Assembly (NCBI GenBank): GCA_025024175.1
Contig: QCXZ01000064.1
Span: 62,455,325 to 62,519,324, forward strand
Origin: Rhyzopertha dominica
Lineage: Eukaryota; Arthropoda; Insecta; Coleoptera; Bostrichidae
Length of the DNA: 64,000 nt
Reading direction: 5' to 3'
In this document: positions 34,540-45,384 of the stretch, one piece after another
Layout: each line of letters starts with the position of its first letter
How positions within the stretch are numbered: position 1 is the first letter of the stretch
Notes under the pieces: model-generated
What the model was told of the DNA's origin: nothing
Database searches by the model: none
The model's input: the letters and a program-made list of their open reading frames with translations, nothing else
Translations under genes and position numbers: made by a program

Positions 34540-35330
34540 TAGAGCATTGTTGGCTTGGATGTCCACTTACGTTCAGGGTAGAGCACAAATAGTGTATATA
34601 AATGGGCTACATCGGCCCCAAGGCTCGATGCTGGGGCCTTTGCTTTTTAATATACATAAACGACATTAATTCCTACCTTAAATTTTGTAATCACCTACTC
34701 TATGCTGATGATTTAATGTATTTGCTGCAATAAACAGTGTTATCGATTGTATTTTGTTCCAGTTTTACAGCTACTGCAAGAAAAATTACTTATATCTAAA
34801 TCTTAATAAATGCTGTTGTATCACATTCACCAGAAACTTAAAAACTTTCTCGTATGATTATAATTTCAATGGCACTGCTCTCGGAGCTGTTCACAATTAT
34901 CTTAAAATGTTATTCAATCTGCATATATACAATATAGGCGCCCAATCCCTTAAAATGCTAGATTTTTCAATAAGAGTAACAAAAAATTTCAAATCCGTTG
35001 ATATTGTAAAAACCTTATACTACTCGTTCGTTTACAGTAAAATTAATTTTGCATAGGTTGTGTGGAATCCTCAATTATTACATAACTCGACTAGAGTCAG
35101 TTCAAAAAAGATTTTTAAAATACCTAACTTTCAAAGTTATTGGCACTTGCGAGATGGAAAATACAAACATTATAGCAAAAAAATATTGCACGTATGATCA
35201 GAACATGCAATTCCTTTGCATCTGATTATGATATTTTTCATCTATCTGGACCATCTTTCAAAAAAAATCTTACATTTTGTTTAAACGTTTCAAGTTTAAT
35301 TTAAATTATCATTCACTTGCATGTAACTAA
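34540..35330 (+). pseudogene. RT-D: non-LTR reverse transcriptase fragment
   Basis: Plus-strand blocks: RPQGSMLGPLLFNI-like text at about 34613-34652 (one frameshift), INDINSYLKFCNHLLYADDL with the YADD catalytic motif at about 34700, then FYSYCKKNYLYLNLNKC (the usual LxxNxxKC strand), ITFTRNLKTFSYDYNFNG, ATKNFKSVDIVKTLYYSFVY-like thumb sequence, and SIVYKINFA-like end. The copy is broken by frameshifts and stops after 35056. The family is distinct from RT-A, RT-B and RT-C. Endonuclease and 5' end are absent. Confidence 0.75.
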
Positions 35331-35400
35331 TTTCTCTTATTGTATCATTTATCATAAATTATCTTTATAACGCATACCTATATTGATATACAGGACGTTA

Positions 35401-36745
35401 TACAGGATGTTTCACGAATGGTAATGACCCTGACAAAATTAAAAATGCACCCCAAAATACAGTTGCAGAGGTAACATTGATAATTGTTCATCGTCTTAAA
35501 AATATAAACGTAACGTAGAGAGCTGTATAAATTCGTAAATTTTGACATAAACTTCAATCATTTGCTTTAAGTAAATTCGGAATTGCCAAACAAATTTTAT
35601 TTTTGAAAACATGTATTAAATGCTCAAAATGTCGCCCTCTGCTGTTTTCACAAGCTTGAATTCGTGACCAAAACGATCTTTTAACGTGCATTAACATTTC
35701 TGGAGTGATGGATCTACATGCATCACGTATTTTATTTTCTAAACGTTCTACACTTTCAATTGGTGTTTGGTATACTTACTCTTTTACCATTCCCCACAGA
35801 AAAAAATCCAAAGGAGTAGTGTCCGGGCTTCTCGGTGGCCAAGGATTAATTAAACCTCTTCCTATCCATCGGTTAGGCAAAACCAAATCAAGATGATTTC
35901 GCACTATTCTATGGTAATGGGCAGGTGCCCCATCTTGTTGGAACCATAGATCTTGCCGTACTTGTAAATTTACATTTTGGGGAAGTACCGGTAAAATGTT
36001 TCTTAAAAAATTTAGATAAGTATTGCCCTTTAAACTATTGCGAAAAAATAAGACCCAACAATTTGATTCCCCAATATTCCGCACCAGTCACATTCGTCGA
36101 GTAGATAGTTTGAAAATGTCCTTCTCGAGTCCAACGTGGATTTTCTTGCGCACAATAATGCATGTTATGTTTGTTAACTCCACTATTATTAGAAAATCTT
36201 GCTTCATCTGAGAAGCAAATGTTGTCATAAAATCTCACATTAAAATTGTGGTGTTCCCGAAAAAAGTTACAAAAAGTCAGTCCTTTAGGATATCTGTCTC
36301 CTTTAAGGCCTGAACCAATTGCAAGTGGTATTGAAGACAGACTAATACCGGTTGCTCTTGAGACTACTCTTTGACTAATATGAGGATTTTCATCAATCAT
36401 TTCCAATACTCTAATTTCATTGTCAGGGTCTGTTGCTGGTCTTTCTCTTGACTTTTTCAGTGGTAGCCAGTTTGTCCTTAAAGTTAATTCGGGTCTCTTG
36501 AAAATTGTATCGGCAACAGGTCTTCTATTTGGAAAACATTGTCTGTATAAACGGGCAGCAGCGGAAGCATTTTTCTTGCATTCACCATTAATCAAAATTT
36601 GAATACATTTTACTTTTAATAAATACAGTGACAGGAACTGTAGCGCATAGCCGTCATGGATTCCCAATTTATTGGCTATGAGAATGTATTTTGGGTTGCA
36701 TTTTTAATTTCGTCAGGGTCATTATCATTCGTGAAACATCCCGTA
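35401..36745 (-). mobile_element. MLE-2 copy 1, complete-length mariner-type element with 60-bp TIRs
   Basis: The left end (35401-35460) reads TACAGGATGTTTCACGAATG and onward; the reverse complement of the right end (36686-36745) reads TACGGGATGTTTCACGAATG and onward through AATGACCCTGACGAAATTAA. The two 60-bp ends match closely, with a few mismatches. TA lies outside both ends. The 1,345-bp element contains a single transposase gene on the minus strand. This is the best-bounded DNA transposon in the window. Confidence 0.9.
35612..36667 (-). pseudogene. MLE-2 transposase (DUF4817-type), broken
   Basis: The gene starts MGIHDGYALQFLSLYLLKVK at 36667. Its order is the DUF4817-type HTH (GECKKNASAAARLYRQCFPN), a second HTH (ENPHISQRVVSRATGISLSS) with a deletion of the following RIIKGNQFHPYHLQ-type segment, the first aspartate in NICFSDEARF, then ENPRWTREGHFQT. 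A frameshift follows near 36085, and the frame resumes with MRNIGESNCWVLFFRNSLKG. The second aspartate is in FQQDGAPAHYHRIVRNHLDL and the third in PRSPDTTPLDFFLWG, with 36 residues between them. A stop replaces Q in VKEQVYQTP. The C-terminus reads RGRHFEHL. A second copy is at 52044-53161. Confidence 0.9.
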
Positions 36746-37810
36746 TAGGAAAATACGTCATAAAGAAAATATAATCGTGAAAAAATTAAATACTACAAAT
36801 GGCCCAAAGCTTTGGAAGAACTTGGTGATTTGCAACGCCTCACATGGTCTTTAGTGCGTAATAAGCCAGAAACTTTTTATGGACCAGCAGTAGGATTACT
36901 CAGATGGTAATTTGAAGCGAATCATCGCATGGTGTTTAATGGGTTGAGGCAGAATCTCCATGTAAGGACTGGCTTTTAAGAACCATCAGTAGTATTGTTT
37001 AATGTTTTATTTAAAATGTTATTCATTGCTTGTCAATTTTGAAATTCATTTAGGGAACGCTCGGAATCTGGAAAGTATATGTTTTACGTTGAATTAATCA
37101 AAGACATTTCAAAATGGAACACGTAAAATTGAGCCCTGCAGGATCTGGGAACCCGTTAACGTCGTCGTCATCGACATCCCGGATGAACACATGATTGTGA
37201 GAACCGGCGCCTGCACGTTTTCCACCGGCGTTTCTCGTGAACCGGTGAATTTCCTGTGGCGCCATTAAACAGTTGCATTTCTCGTCTAATGTCTGCGTCA
37301 GGTATAAACAAATTCAGCCTTGAGATTCCGTGTGTCGGTGGGAGGTGTGCGGGGGGAGGTGACCTAGACCCAGACAGTCCGGCCGAGCTCGAGGCCGCCA
37401 CCGCGCTACTACACTCGCGATGCGAATTAAAGGGGAAATGTCTCTTTTGTAACGTGTTCGGATGCTCCACGTTCCCAATGGAACCGTCGGCCGTTTGTGT
37501 ATAATAAAAAGGACGGAGCGCTTGATCGTGAGTCACGTTCGGTGTGGATGACGCTGCCTATGGATCAATATTGCCTAGTCATGGGTCATGGAGGAAGATA
37601 CCTAGTGCATCCTTAAGACCGACACTTCGATGCCCATGCAGCCTATGTGCAGATTCATTTTCTTCAGCTTCTTGGTTTTCCTCTGGTTCTTCTTTCTACC
37701 ATCTGCTTACTGCACAGGTCAGTGCTCAAACCATTTCGGTTAATTTTGTTCCTCTGTGGTCACTTCTAGCTCTTTCCGAATTCTATCCATTTGTTATGAC
37801 GTCTCACATA
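36746..37810. other. No gene; G+C-rich patch at 37140-37545
   Basis: The stretch 37140-37545 is CpG-rich and open in several frames on both strands, none recognised. At 37755-37803 there is a 49-bp sequence repeated at 38434-38481; on the minus strand it encodes an RxxRKELEVTTE-like piece typical of RTE-type retrotransposon C-termini. Confidence 0.45.
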
Positions 37811-38089
37811 CAGCGTCACTGCAAAGTATGGAACCAGCAGGATATTTCACGTTCTGTTCGATTTTCTGAAGAACTGCAAACAGCTCAAGATACAAAGAAG
37901 TTTATAGTTAATAAAGTGACTTAGAATTCAATAACGAATCCAAAAATGCAAATACAGGGTGTATCTTTTGAAATAACAGAGTTGGTATGCTTTTCTGGTA
38001 TAGCTGGATGTCAACTATATTTGAAAATACTCATCCAAGAAATCAGGATAAGTTAGCTTAGTCCCATGGGATGTGTGAAAGCCTTGATG

Positions 38090-38485
38090 TAAGTAGTAGG
38101 ACATTTCAGGGCGACGTGTTAGAAGCAGTTTAAGATGCATATCAAAAGTATTTCATCTCTGTTGCTTGCAGTCTACTTAAAAGCTTATCACTTAACACCG
38201 AACTTTCACTATCGTATGTCAATTTTGGTCTGTAAATGGTCTCGTATACCATCATTTTTGTCTTCTCCCTTATTTCCTTTTTATTAAGTGAGTGGTACAC
38301 CTTTATCGCACTAGTGATTCTTTCATTTATTTCTTCATTCATACTTCCATTGCTTTGTATTGTAACTCCTTCTGGGTTAAGTAGCACTTCGAAATATTTG
38401 GTCCAAAATTTTTTTTATTTTTTTTTTATTTCTGTGGTCACTTCCAGCTCTTTTCGAATTCTATGCATTTGTTATGACGCAAGAG
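38090..38485 (-). pseudogene. RTE-like non-LTR reverse transcriptase C-terminal fragments
   Basis: The minus-strand frame 38142-38387 reads MLLNPEGVTIQSNGSMNEEI, NERITSAIKVYHSLNKKEIR, EKTKMMVYETIYRPKLTYDS and LQATEMKYF, which is the thumb and C-terminal region of an RTE-like element (consensus ends ...MKYLRRV). A further C-terminal piece occurs out of order at 38434-38481 and again at 37755-37803, suggesting two partial copies. No catalytic motif remains. Confidence 0.7.
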
Positions 38486-38900
38486 CTGTAAATACTTGAC
38501 CGCATTCAAATTTCCATCGATGAAAAAAGGCCCAATAATGTGCTCACCGATAATACCACACCAGACATTCACTTTCTGAGGGTGTTGTGTGTGGACTTAT
38601 TCCATCCAATGTGGATCTGCAATTATGTCTATTCACATTACTATTGAGGCAAAACGTGGGATCATCAGAAAACATAATCCAATTTAACACGTTTCTATCT
38701 TCATCTATCATGTTCATAGCAGTTTCGCAAAATTCTATCCTGCGATCGAAATCATCTTCGCTCCAGTTTTTGTAATAAGTAAATTTTGTATGGATGCTGT
38801 TTTACGGAACACTTGAGATTCTCTTGCACATCTAAAAAGACATTCAAGCTACTTTCCTCACTGGTTCATGATCCTCCTGAATTGCATTGTAGAGTGCAAC
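38486..38900 (-). pseudogene. MLE-4 transposase fragment (DUF4817-type family)
   Basis: Minus-strand text includes DDFDRRIEFCETAMNMIDED-like sequence, FSDDPTFCLNSNVNRHN-like sequence and NVWCGIIGEHIIGPFFIDGN followed by LNAVKYL. These are the central blocks of the same transposase superfamily as MLE-1, clearly diverged from it. Frameshifts separate the blocks. The HTH and the second and third catalytic aspartates are not found. Confidence 0.7.
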
Positions 38901-39299
38901 TACCTCCATAACCAATCATCATCAAAATTGGGACACCTGGAATTTTTGTTCTTACTTAGCGATAACAAGTATGTTTTTTATCCCGAAGTTTTTGCAAGAC
39001 CCAAGTTTGTTATCACACTTTTCTCAACTCAGAAGCAATAAGTTGTACAAGTGTGAAATATTTTTGAAATAAGGAAAAATATAATTTTCAATGATGTGCC
39101 TTTTGATCCCCCTTCCCATGTAAAAATGCAACTTGCGCTCATATTTCGGAAACGAGAGCTGGCACGCAGTTGAAAAAATTCCAGAAAATGCATTTGAATT
39201 ACCCATAGGCCCATGCACAATTTCAGAAAAATCGGTCTAACAGAACCTGAAATATCCTGCTGGTTCCATAGTTTGTAACGACTCTGTATGTATGCATGT

Positions 39300-39362
39300 A
39301 TTAGGGCACAAGCGCCAGGCTTTGAAATAGCAATTCATAATCTTGATGTCTCTTGAAAGGTT
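39300..39362 (-). pseudogene. Short RT-E fragment next to TCAGG array
   Basis: About 60 bp nearly identical to part of the RT-E element at 43428-43490: on the minus strand the text IMNCYFKAWRLCPN. It lies between the right end of MLE-4 and the (TCAGG)7 array. Confidence 0.8.
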
Positions 39363-39365
39363 TGA

Positions 39366-39403
39366 CCTGACCTGACCTGACCTGACCTGACCTGACCTGA
39401 CCT
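39366..39403 (-). repeat. (TCAGG)7 telomere-type pentamer array
   Basis: Seven perfect CCTGA units plus a partial CCT on the plus strand, that is TCAGG on the minus strand. TCAGG is the telomeric repeat of Tribolium and many other beetles. The array is short and interstitial, so it may be a relic of telomere repair, a retrotransposon passenger, or a coincidental microsatellite. Confidence 0.9.
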
Positions 39404-40440
39404 CAATTAAATATGAATAAAACAGATATAATTTGTAGCGATGAATTCTTATATTTATTATATCTTTACTTTTTTATATTATTAGAATATTACCAACGGT
39501 TAATTACATTCTTTAAAAATAATAGCATTTTTCCCTAAATATTCATTGAGAGTACTTAATTTGAGCATAGCTGTTTTACCACTACGTGTATCGAAATCTT
39601 TCTTTTATATGTTTTCGCTGATATCATCACCAACAGAATTGAATAGTTTTGAGTAAATTGGAAATAGGCGACCAAACAATTATTATAACCACACCCAGCT
39701 TTCATGATTTTAGTTTTATACTGTTTCGGTGAATATAGATGTAACGCCTTTTTTATCTTCCAACCTCTCATTGGGTATTTAATTTCTTACATTTTAGCTC
39801 ACACCCTGGCACGGTTTTACACTTATAATTAATTTAAGATAAATTTTCACTTGCAAGTAATGTAGTTTAGTTAAATATTGCATAATAATGTTCCACGATT
39901 AGTCGCTATACGCCTATATTCAGTGCGCTATGAAAACAGGTCTTCTTTATTTATTCTGGGTTTTTCATTATCAAATGCCGCAAGGAAATTCGTCTTTTGT
40001 AATGTATGTTTGATGCCGCTAACTGCCTCCGGTGTAACCACACAAGGTAACGCCAGAGGCGGAGTACATTTTAATATCATCAAAGCGTGTGTAACATTAG
40101 CACGATAACACACTTTGATATGCGTACACAAATATTGACGGTGGATGTTAGTGCGGAGTCTCTTGCCAAGGCGAATTCTTGGTGTTGTGTTCATGGCTTC
40201 ATTTTGGCTTTATCTAATCTGAGTAATCGGACAATGGTATTATGTTGCAAAGTATGTACTGTTTAAATTGTTTGTGGTTTACCGTTAATTGTAGATATAG
40301 CTATAAATCGTGAGTAATGCGAGTTGGATGGAATTTGTACGATTTCTTGAGAGACCACCGTATTTTGGCACTCTAATGGCAACGCGGCAAAAATCCATAC
40401 ATTAGGATAATGAAAACTACATGTATTGGAATGTAAGAAA
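39404..40440. other. No gene seen
   Basis: AT-rich sequence. The frames at 39556-39771, 39878-40108 and 40263-40445 show no recognisable family. Confidence 0.5.
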
Positions 40441-40775
40441 TTCAAATAAAAAGTTAGCTATTATAGGCTGTTTTATGAACACAAATCATATTACCTGAAA
40501 TATCTTAAAACAAATGACTATAGGGTGTTGGTATTTTAATACTTTTTGTTTAACATGATGTGATGAATCGAATGCACTACCTATAAAAAGTGGAGTCGTT
40601 CTATTTAATATAACAAACTTGTAGTCAATATCTTTGACAGATGATGTTCAAATTTTTTGTAAACACCATCAAATTCTTCTCGAAAAATCAAGAAACTTTC
40701 CTATTTAAACCACTATGCTACGATTTCAAATAAAAAAGTTAGCTATTGTAGTCTGTTAGCGTGAACACCCTGTAT
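40441..40775. repeat. Direct repeat pair and possible small inverted-repeat element
   Basis: TTCAAATAAAAAGTTAGCTA with following text occurs at 40441-40485 and again, slightly changed, at 40724-40775. The second copy ends GAACACCCTGTATA. A TATAGGGTGTT at 40519 faces it, so 40519-40774 could be a MITE with short ends. The ends match only over about 10 bp. Confidence 0.35.
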
Positions 40776-40886
40776 ATGATAATATTGTAATGTGTAATAA
40801 ATTGCCATTCACATCGTACGATTGCTTTCCGGTTTTCCCATGAGCCGGAAAAAATGGTGCTGTGGTCTAAAAAAAGCTGTAAGAAC

Positions 40887-40928
40887 AATAGCGATCCCCT
40901 AGGTGACACGATAGCCAGATTATTCGAA
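40887..40928 (+). repeat. Tiny PLE-1 fragment
   Basis: AATAGCGATCCCCTAGGTGA followed by CACGATAGCCAGATTAT matches PLE-1 at 47071-47112 with one or two changes. It abuts the MLE-5 remnant on its right. Confidence 0.8.
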
Positions 40929-40929
40929 T

Positions 40930-41522
40930 TATTTCGCCATTCAATCTATCCGATAGAACAAAAAAATAAATACCGATCCAAACATTTAGTTTAAATTCGT
41001 GTTGGAAATGTCCAGGAGTTACTACATGAGGGTTTACATCGGAATATTCATGATAGTTATGTAAATTTGTAATACCTTTGCGGGTGAAGCAAGCTTCATC
41101 AGTAAAGAGAATTTTCTTTTGGAATTAAATGTCTATGTGTAAAATAAACCGACAGAAATTCACTCTTCTAACCAAATCTTCCGGTAATAATTCTTGCACT
41201 TTTATGACATGGTATGGGTGTAGTAGATACGTCTCACAACTTGATTCACCGAAGTTTGGGAAATAAAAGCTTGTCGGGATAGAAATCTAGTACTAATATG
41301 GGGGTCATCTTAAATTGTATTCAAAGTAAGTTCTTCGTCTTGTGTCCTGATTGTAATAGCACTTTGTCGAGCGTTACTGAAAAACTTCTTTGTTTCTCGA
41401 GCCCGTCTTTCAACATTGGCAAATGTTTCTCCATGAGGGATTACCCGATTAGGAAATCTTCTCCGATACTCTTTAACACTTCTTCTGCAGTTTCCTTCAC
41501 AGAAACCAAATACTAATAGCAT
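40930..41522 (-). pseudogene. MLE-5 transposase fragment (DUF4817-type family)
   Basis: The minus strand opens with MLLVFGFCEGNCRRSVKEYR and RRFPNRVIPHGETFANVERR, a DUF4817-type HTH. Blocks in other frames follow: DDPHISTRFLSRQ, VQELLPEDLVRRVNFCRFIL, ILFTDEACFTRKGITNLHNY with the first catalytic aspartate, NPHVVTPGHFQHEFKLNVWI and DRLNGE. It is truncated before the second aspartate, at the PLE-1 fragment. This family is distinct from MLE-1 to MLE-4. Confidence 0.75.
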
Positions 41523-42589
41523 GTCAACTTGTTCGCTAAATTAAAATTTCCCGGCCATTTTCACAACACTATATTAATTTAGTGTTTCATTTTCCTGATT
41601 GTCAAGTCTGACGCTTAATTTCATAGCCGTCGTTTGAAATTTTAAATAACACAGCTGCAATACATGTTTTTAATTATACAGGTTTTCCCTGAAAACGATA
41701 AGATTTAAAAAAATAACGAGAGTAAAATAGTTTTAGAATTAAATTTCTTATAAAATAAAATAATATTTTTTAAGTCCGCTAACGTATTAACAAATTATTA
41801 CGCATTTTAAGGGTGCATCATCCCTTATCAATCCTTCAAAATGCTCCAATTGAACTTTCGAATACTGCTCTTGCTACACAAATTTGGTTTTTATAAGTTC
41901 AAGAGTAAGTGAGATATTGATTTTTTTTTTTTAATTTAGAACCCCACTTTGAAAGCCTATAACTTCTCAGGGGTGCAACTTAGTATATAGCTCTGTGACG
42001 GTGCTTATGCGAATCACCCTGTATATTTCAGGGAACGAACGAATTTCCATAATTAAATAAACGTTCATTAATTTGAGAAACTACCGTGCCTAATAACTAA
42101 TACTGACCACAACGAAATTAAAAAAAAAATTGGTGCCATCGATCTCAAAACTACGAGATCCATCTGCATTTACGCCCACGTATCTGGTTTCCCCGGATCG
42201 CCTAATTGGACTCGGACACGAAAACTACGACCTGAAAACATTAACGTAGATCGTGGCATAACGGAGAAACAGCGGAGGTCAGGGGAGCATGAGAAAGTGG
42301 CCGCTGCTCAGCCGCCATCGAGGGGTTGGCGATTGAGATGCCAAGGCCGTCTGCTGGTCCGACTTGACCAAAACAAGAGACCATCGCGAGGAATGCGGTC
42401 CGAATTTAGTGATGGGCTTGAGCGGAGTTGAGAAGGAACGGTTCCTTTGGACGGGAAATGAGCTGTTGTAATGAACGGATGCTGTGAGCGATGGTGGTCT
42501 AAGGAAGTGGTGTACAGTTGTCGAGGAAGGAGGTGAAAAACGAAAATAATTTCTGCGCTGCATTGACTAATTAGCGCTAACTGAGGGAA
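41523..42589. other. No gene seen
   Basis: AT-rich up to about 42130, then moderately G+C-rich to 42560 with no recognised frame. One isolated ATCACCCTGTATA lies near 42016 without a partner end. Confidence 0.5.
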
Positions 42590-43760
42590 TCAATCTAAAA
42601 TATTGATGAATTTGGAATACGGTCGACTTTTATCTTTAACACGATGGCTAGACGCAAAACCACCAGACCATGCTGTACGGGGGCATCTATTGACCATATG
42701 TCCAATTGTTTGGAGGAGGTCTCCACATTCACAAGAAGGGTTGATAGATGGATCCCATTAGAAAAAACTTGCATTTCCCATGACCAGTGCGAAGGCGATT
42801 CAGAGTGACCCAAAACCTTCTTGGGAGGTCAGTTCCTGCTACCTCTTCCGTAGGATCGTCTATAAACTGCTGATTGAATATATCATGTTTCTTAAGTTGC
42901 CAAACAGAACACCATCCATCTTCAATGGTATAAGGAGCACAAAGGAAATCTTCTGTCCACAGAGGTTTTCTAGAAGTTAGCCGAGTTGTAGGTAGCTCTT
43001 GTAGATCTCGGGAAATCAGAAACTCATTAGGAGCTGATTGATATTTTGCCAAGCTTTATATGTAGCAATCTGTCTGCGAATCTCCGGAGGAGCAATGTTG
43101 GAATGAATGGAAAGCCAAGGTAATGGAGTTGACTTAATTGTTTTTCTGCGTGATGACTATTTTTCCAGACAGGACAGTAGTACTCAGTGCTATAAAGCAA
43201 GGCAGTTGCAGAAGTACAGAGTATACATGCATATGCACCCCAGCTTATACCAACAAGCTTACGCAGGATGTTATGTCTAGTCTGTAATTTTTTCTAGATG
43301 TTTCTTGTACGTTAGAGACGTGTCTAGGGTCACTTCAAGGTATTTTAGGAAGAAGTTATGTTTGAAGTTATTTTGTCTTTTGATGATCTTGAGATGAAAA
43401 CAAGTTACTTCTGGCTTTAATGAATTAGGGCACAAGCGCCAGGCTTTGAAATAGCAATTCATAATCTCGATGTCTCATGAACGGTTTTGTTCAAGTACAG
43501 AGAAGTCTTTACTTCGCAAAGCCAATGCCCTGACGTCTGCATACACTAGTTACTGGAAGGCCACTTATGTAGAGGTTGACAAAATAGGCGACTGAATTTG
43601 CTACTTTCCTTTCTCAGAAACGCTCTGAATTGACATTGGGACAGCATTCGCTCGATGAGCTTCACAGTCTTTCCACATCTCAGAGTAATAAATAGTGTCA
43701 GGATCAATCCATCTTTCCACACAGTACATAGGCCGCCGATAAGTCTATGAGCACTACTCC
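42590..43760 (-). pseudogene. RT-E: Jockey-like non-LTR reverse transcriptase, broken
   Basis: Minus-strand blocks in order: TVWKDGLILTLFITLRCGKT (motif A region), VKLIERMLSQCQFRAFLRKE, a small deletion at the (L/V)PQGS motif, LFCQPLHKWPSS in a shifted frame, MNCYFKAWRLCPNSLKPEVT, YLEVTLDTSLTYKKHLEKIT, a Y(S)AYACILCTSATALLYS-like segment, then RDLQELPTTRLTSRKPLWTE and DLPRRFWVTLNRLRTGHGKC at the C-terminus. The YxDD catalytic motif is eroded. Frameshifts are numerous. The 5' end and endonuclease are absent. A short second piece is at 39300-39362. Confidence 0.85.
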
Positions 43761-45272
43761 AGTTTTCAATCAATTCTGGAAACCAGCTTCAGCATACATT
43801 GCTAGAGCCAAGACTTGGTCACAGTCAGCCTTCGATAATATTAATTTGTAGCAGACACTCAGGGGGGCAATGGGTTAGATGTGAGCATGTTTTGAAACTT
43901 TATATACCTCTTGTACTGATAAATATTTTTAAATTTTTGACGCTGTCTGTGTCTTCTGTAAATTTCATAATAAATAACGACTTACTACTTGAATTAATGA
44001 ACAAATATAGGAACGACTATTTTTTTTCCTTGAGCTTTTAACTCTGTAATCCATCATTATCGAGTGATTGGTGGTGGTAAGATACGTTCATGCTTTGTTG
44101 CATCACATTGATTCTTCTTTACTGTGATGAATACATTAATAATTGTTACATTTTAATAACTATAACAAAATTAGCAGTTTAAACTATTAATTGTAACGGT
44201 ACACATATAGGATAGACTAAGTCAAATTCTTTCTTATTCTGGGTTTTAATATGACAGTATCTTTTTAGCTATCATTGTTTGCATTATTACATTAGCAACT
44301 ATTTCTCTTGTAGAACAAAGAATTATACAAAGCAATATGTATATAAATAAGTATAGTACTACTGCCACGAATTATACTTGTGTATTTATTAAGTAATGGT
44401 CGTTTGGAAAATTGAATGTCTTTTAGTACCACATTTTATATGTTTTCCATTTTGGAAACAATGCTAGTCTTTTAGCTAATTACATCAACTGGATATTGTT
44501 TTAGGGGCATATTCATTTGCTGTTCTTTCGCTCATTATTTTCAAAAAACACCCAATCGACCTAATTTTATTGACCAAACTCCGTAACGGTTAGTTACAAA
44601 TCTAGCAAAACAAAAATTCTCTTCTGTTAGGAGCTCGTTTAAAAATAACCTCGCCTGTTCTAAACTGGGGTACCCAGTCAATAGCGAGTTGGAGTAAATT
44701 GTTTGTGAACTCAATCAAAACGGGCGACGTGTATATGCGTAGAGAAAATCGCTCTGGGAAAGCACCCCCGTGACGTAAATAATCTATTACGAACTGTAAA
44801 ACAGAATACGTTGGTATTTAGATTAAAACTGAACCAAGTATTATCTCTACCCGATCGAATAGCTTAGATATTTCTAGAGTTCCGTACTATGCCTAATTAT
44901 CAATTAATTAAATGTGTATTTAGAAATTGTAGGTTGAATTGACTGTATTATAAGGAAAGCCTGCCAATTTTTTATTAGATATCTGCATAATTAATGTGAA
45001 ATCTGACATTATGCTTTTGTTTTGTTGACCACCCGATTCTGCTGTTTTGATTCCATTTGTCCTCGTCAGCACGATACCGGTGTTAAAATTGTTTGCTACA
45101 AGTTTTGACACATTTCAGTACACACCTGCATATTTGCTCTGTAGAAGGGATAATTGCAAGTCGGATATAAGTATTGTAACAATAATTATTTTACGATATT
45201 TGTTATTTGTCTATTGGTTGTGTGAAATTCTTTATTTGAAATTGTGCATTCTAAAAGTGACTTTTTTTACAG
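43761..45272. other. Probably intron upstream of the ZSWIM exon; nothing recognised
   Basis: AT-rich sequence ending in a polypyrimidine tract and CAG at 45261-45272. An upstream ZSWIM exon was looked for here by motif and not found. Confidence 0.5.
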
Positions 45273-45384
45273 GTTTTCATTTGAGTGGGGTAGTGACAGC
45301 GTGTCGTACTTCACCCCCTGCTACACTTCCCTGCGGTGCTCCTGAACCTCCACAGAAATTTAAAGTGTCAGTTAGTTTCGATAG
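45273..45384 (+). CDS. ZSWIM5/6-like: ZSWIM4/5/6-type protein, exon just before the SWIM zinc finger
   Basis: The 112-nt exon is flanked by CTTTTTTTACAG and GTAAGTG. It starts in phase with one base of the preceding codon (the G of GFHLSG lies in the upstream exon) and ends with two bases (AG) of a codon. The peptide runs FHLSGVVTACRTS, a proline-rich linker, then KFKVSVSFDR. In ZSWIM5/6-type proteins a GFHLSG block and a (V/I)SFDR block stand right before the [10 protein letters not shown] zinc finger. The next exon at 53321 supplies exactly that sequence in the right phase. Known ZSWIM proteins are thought to be substrate adaptors of cullin-RING ubiquitin ligases. No earlier exon was identified in the window. 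Confidence 0.85.

Larger units (their letters stand above)
37811..39286 (-). mobile_element. MLE-4, composite mariner-type element with about 60-bp TIRs
   Basis: Left end CAGCGTCACTGCAAAGTATG and right end (reverse complement) CAGAGTCGTTACAAACTATG both continue with GAACCAGCAGGATATTTCA and TTCTGTT. TA lies outside both ends (37809-37810 and 39287-39288). Inside are a minus-strand transposase remnant (38486-38900) and fragments of an RTE-like retrotransposon (38090-38485), so the element has received an insertion or was assembled by recombination. The assignment of the TIRs to this transposase is inference from position. Confidence 0.65.

Noticed and set aside
37168..37536. 122-codon minus-strand frame, possible exon
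   Set aside because: Opposing frames of similar length, no recognised motif and low-complexity proline/serine text; best explained by G+C-rich composition.
39366..39403. CRISPR-like or satellite array
   Set aside because: Perfect head-to-tail 5-bp units without spacers; a telomere-type or simple repeat, not CRISPR.
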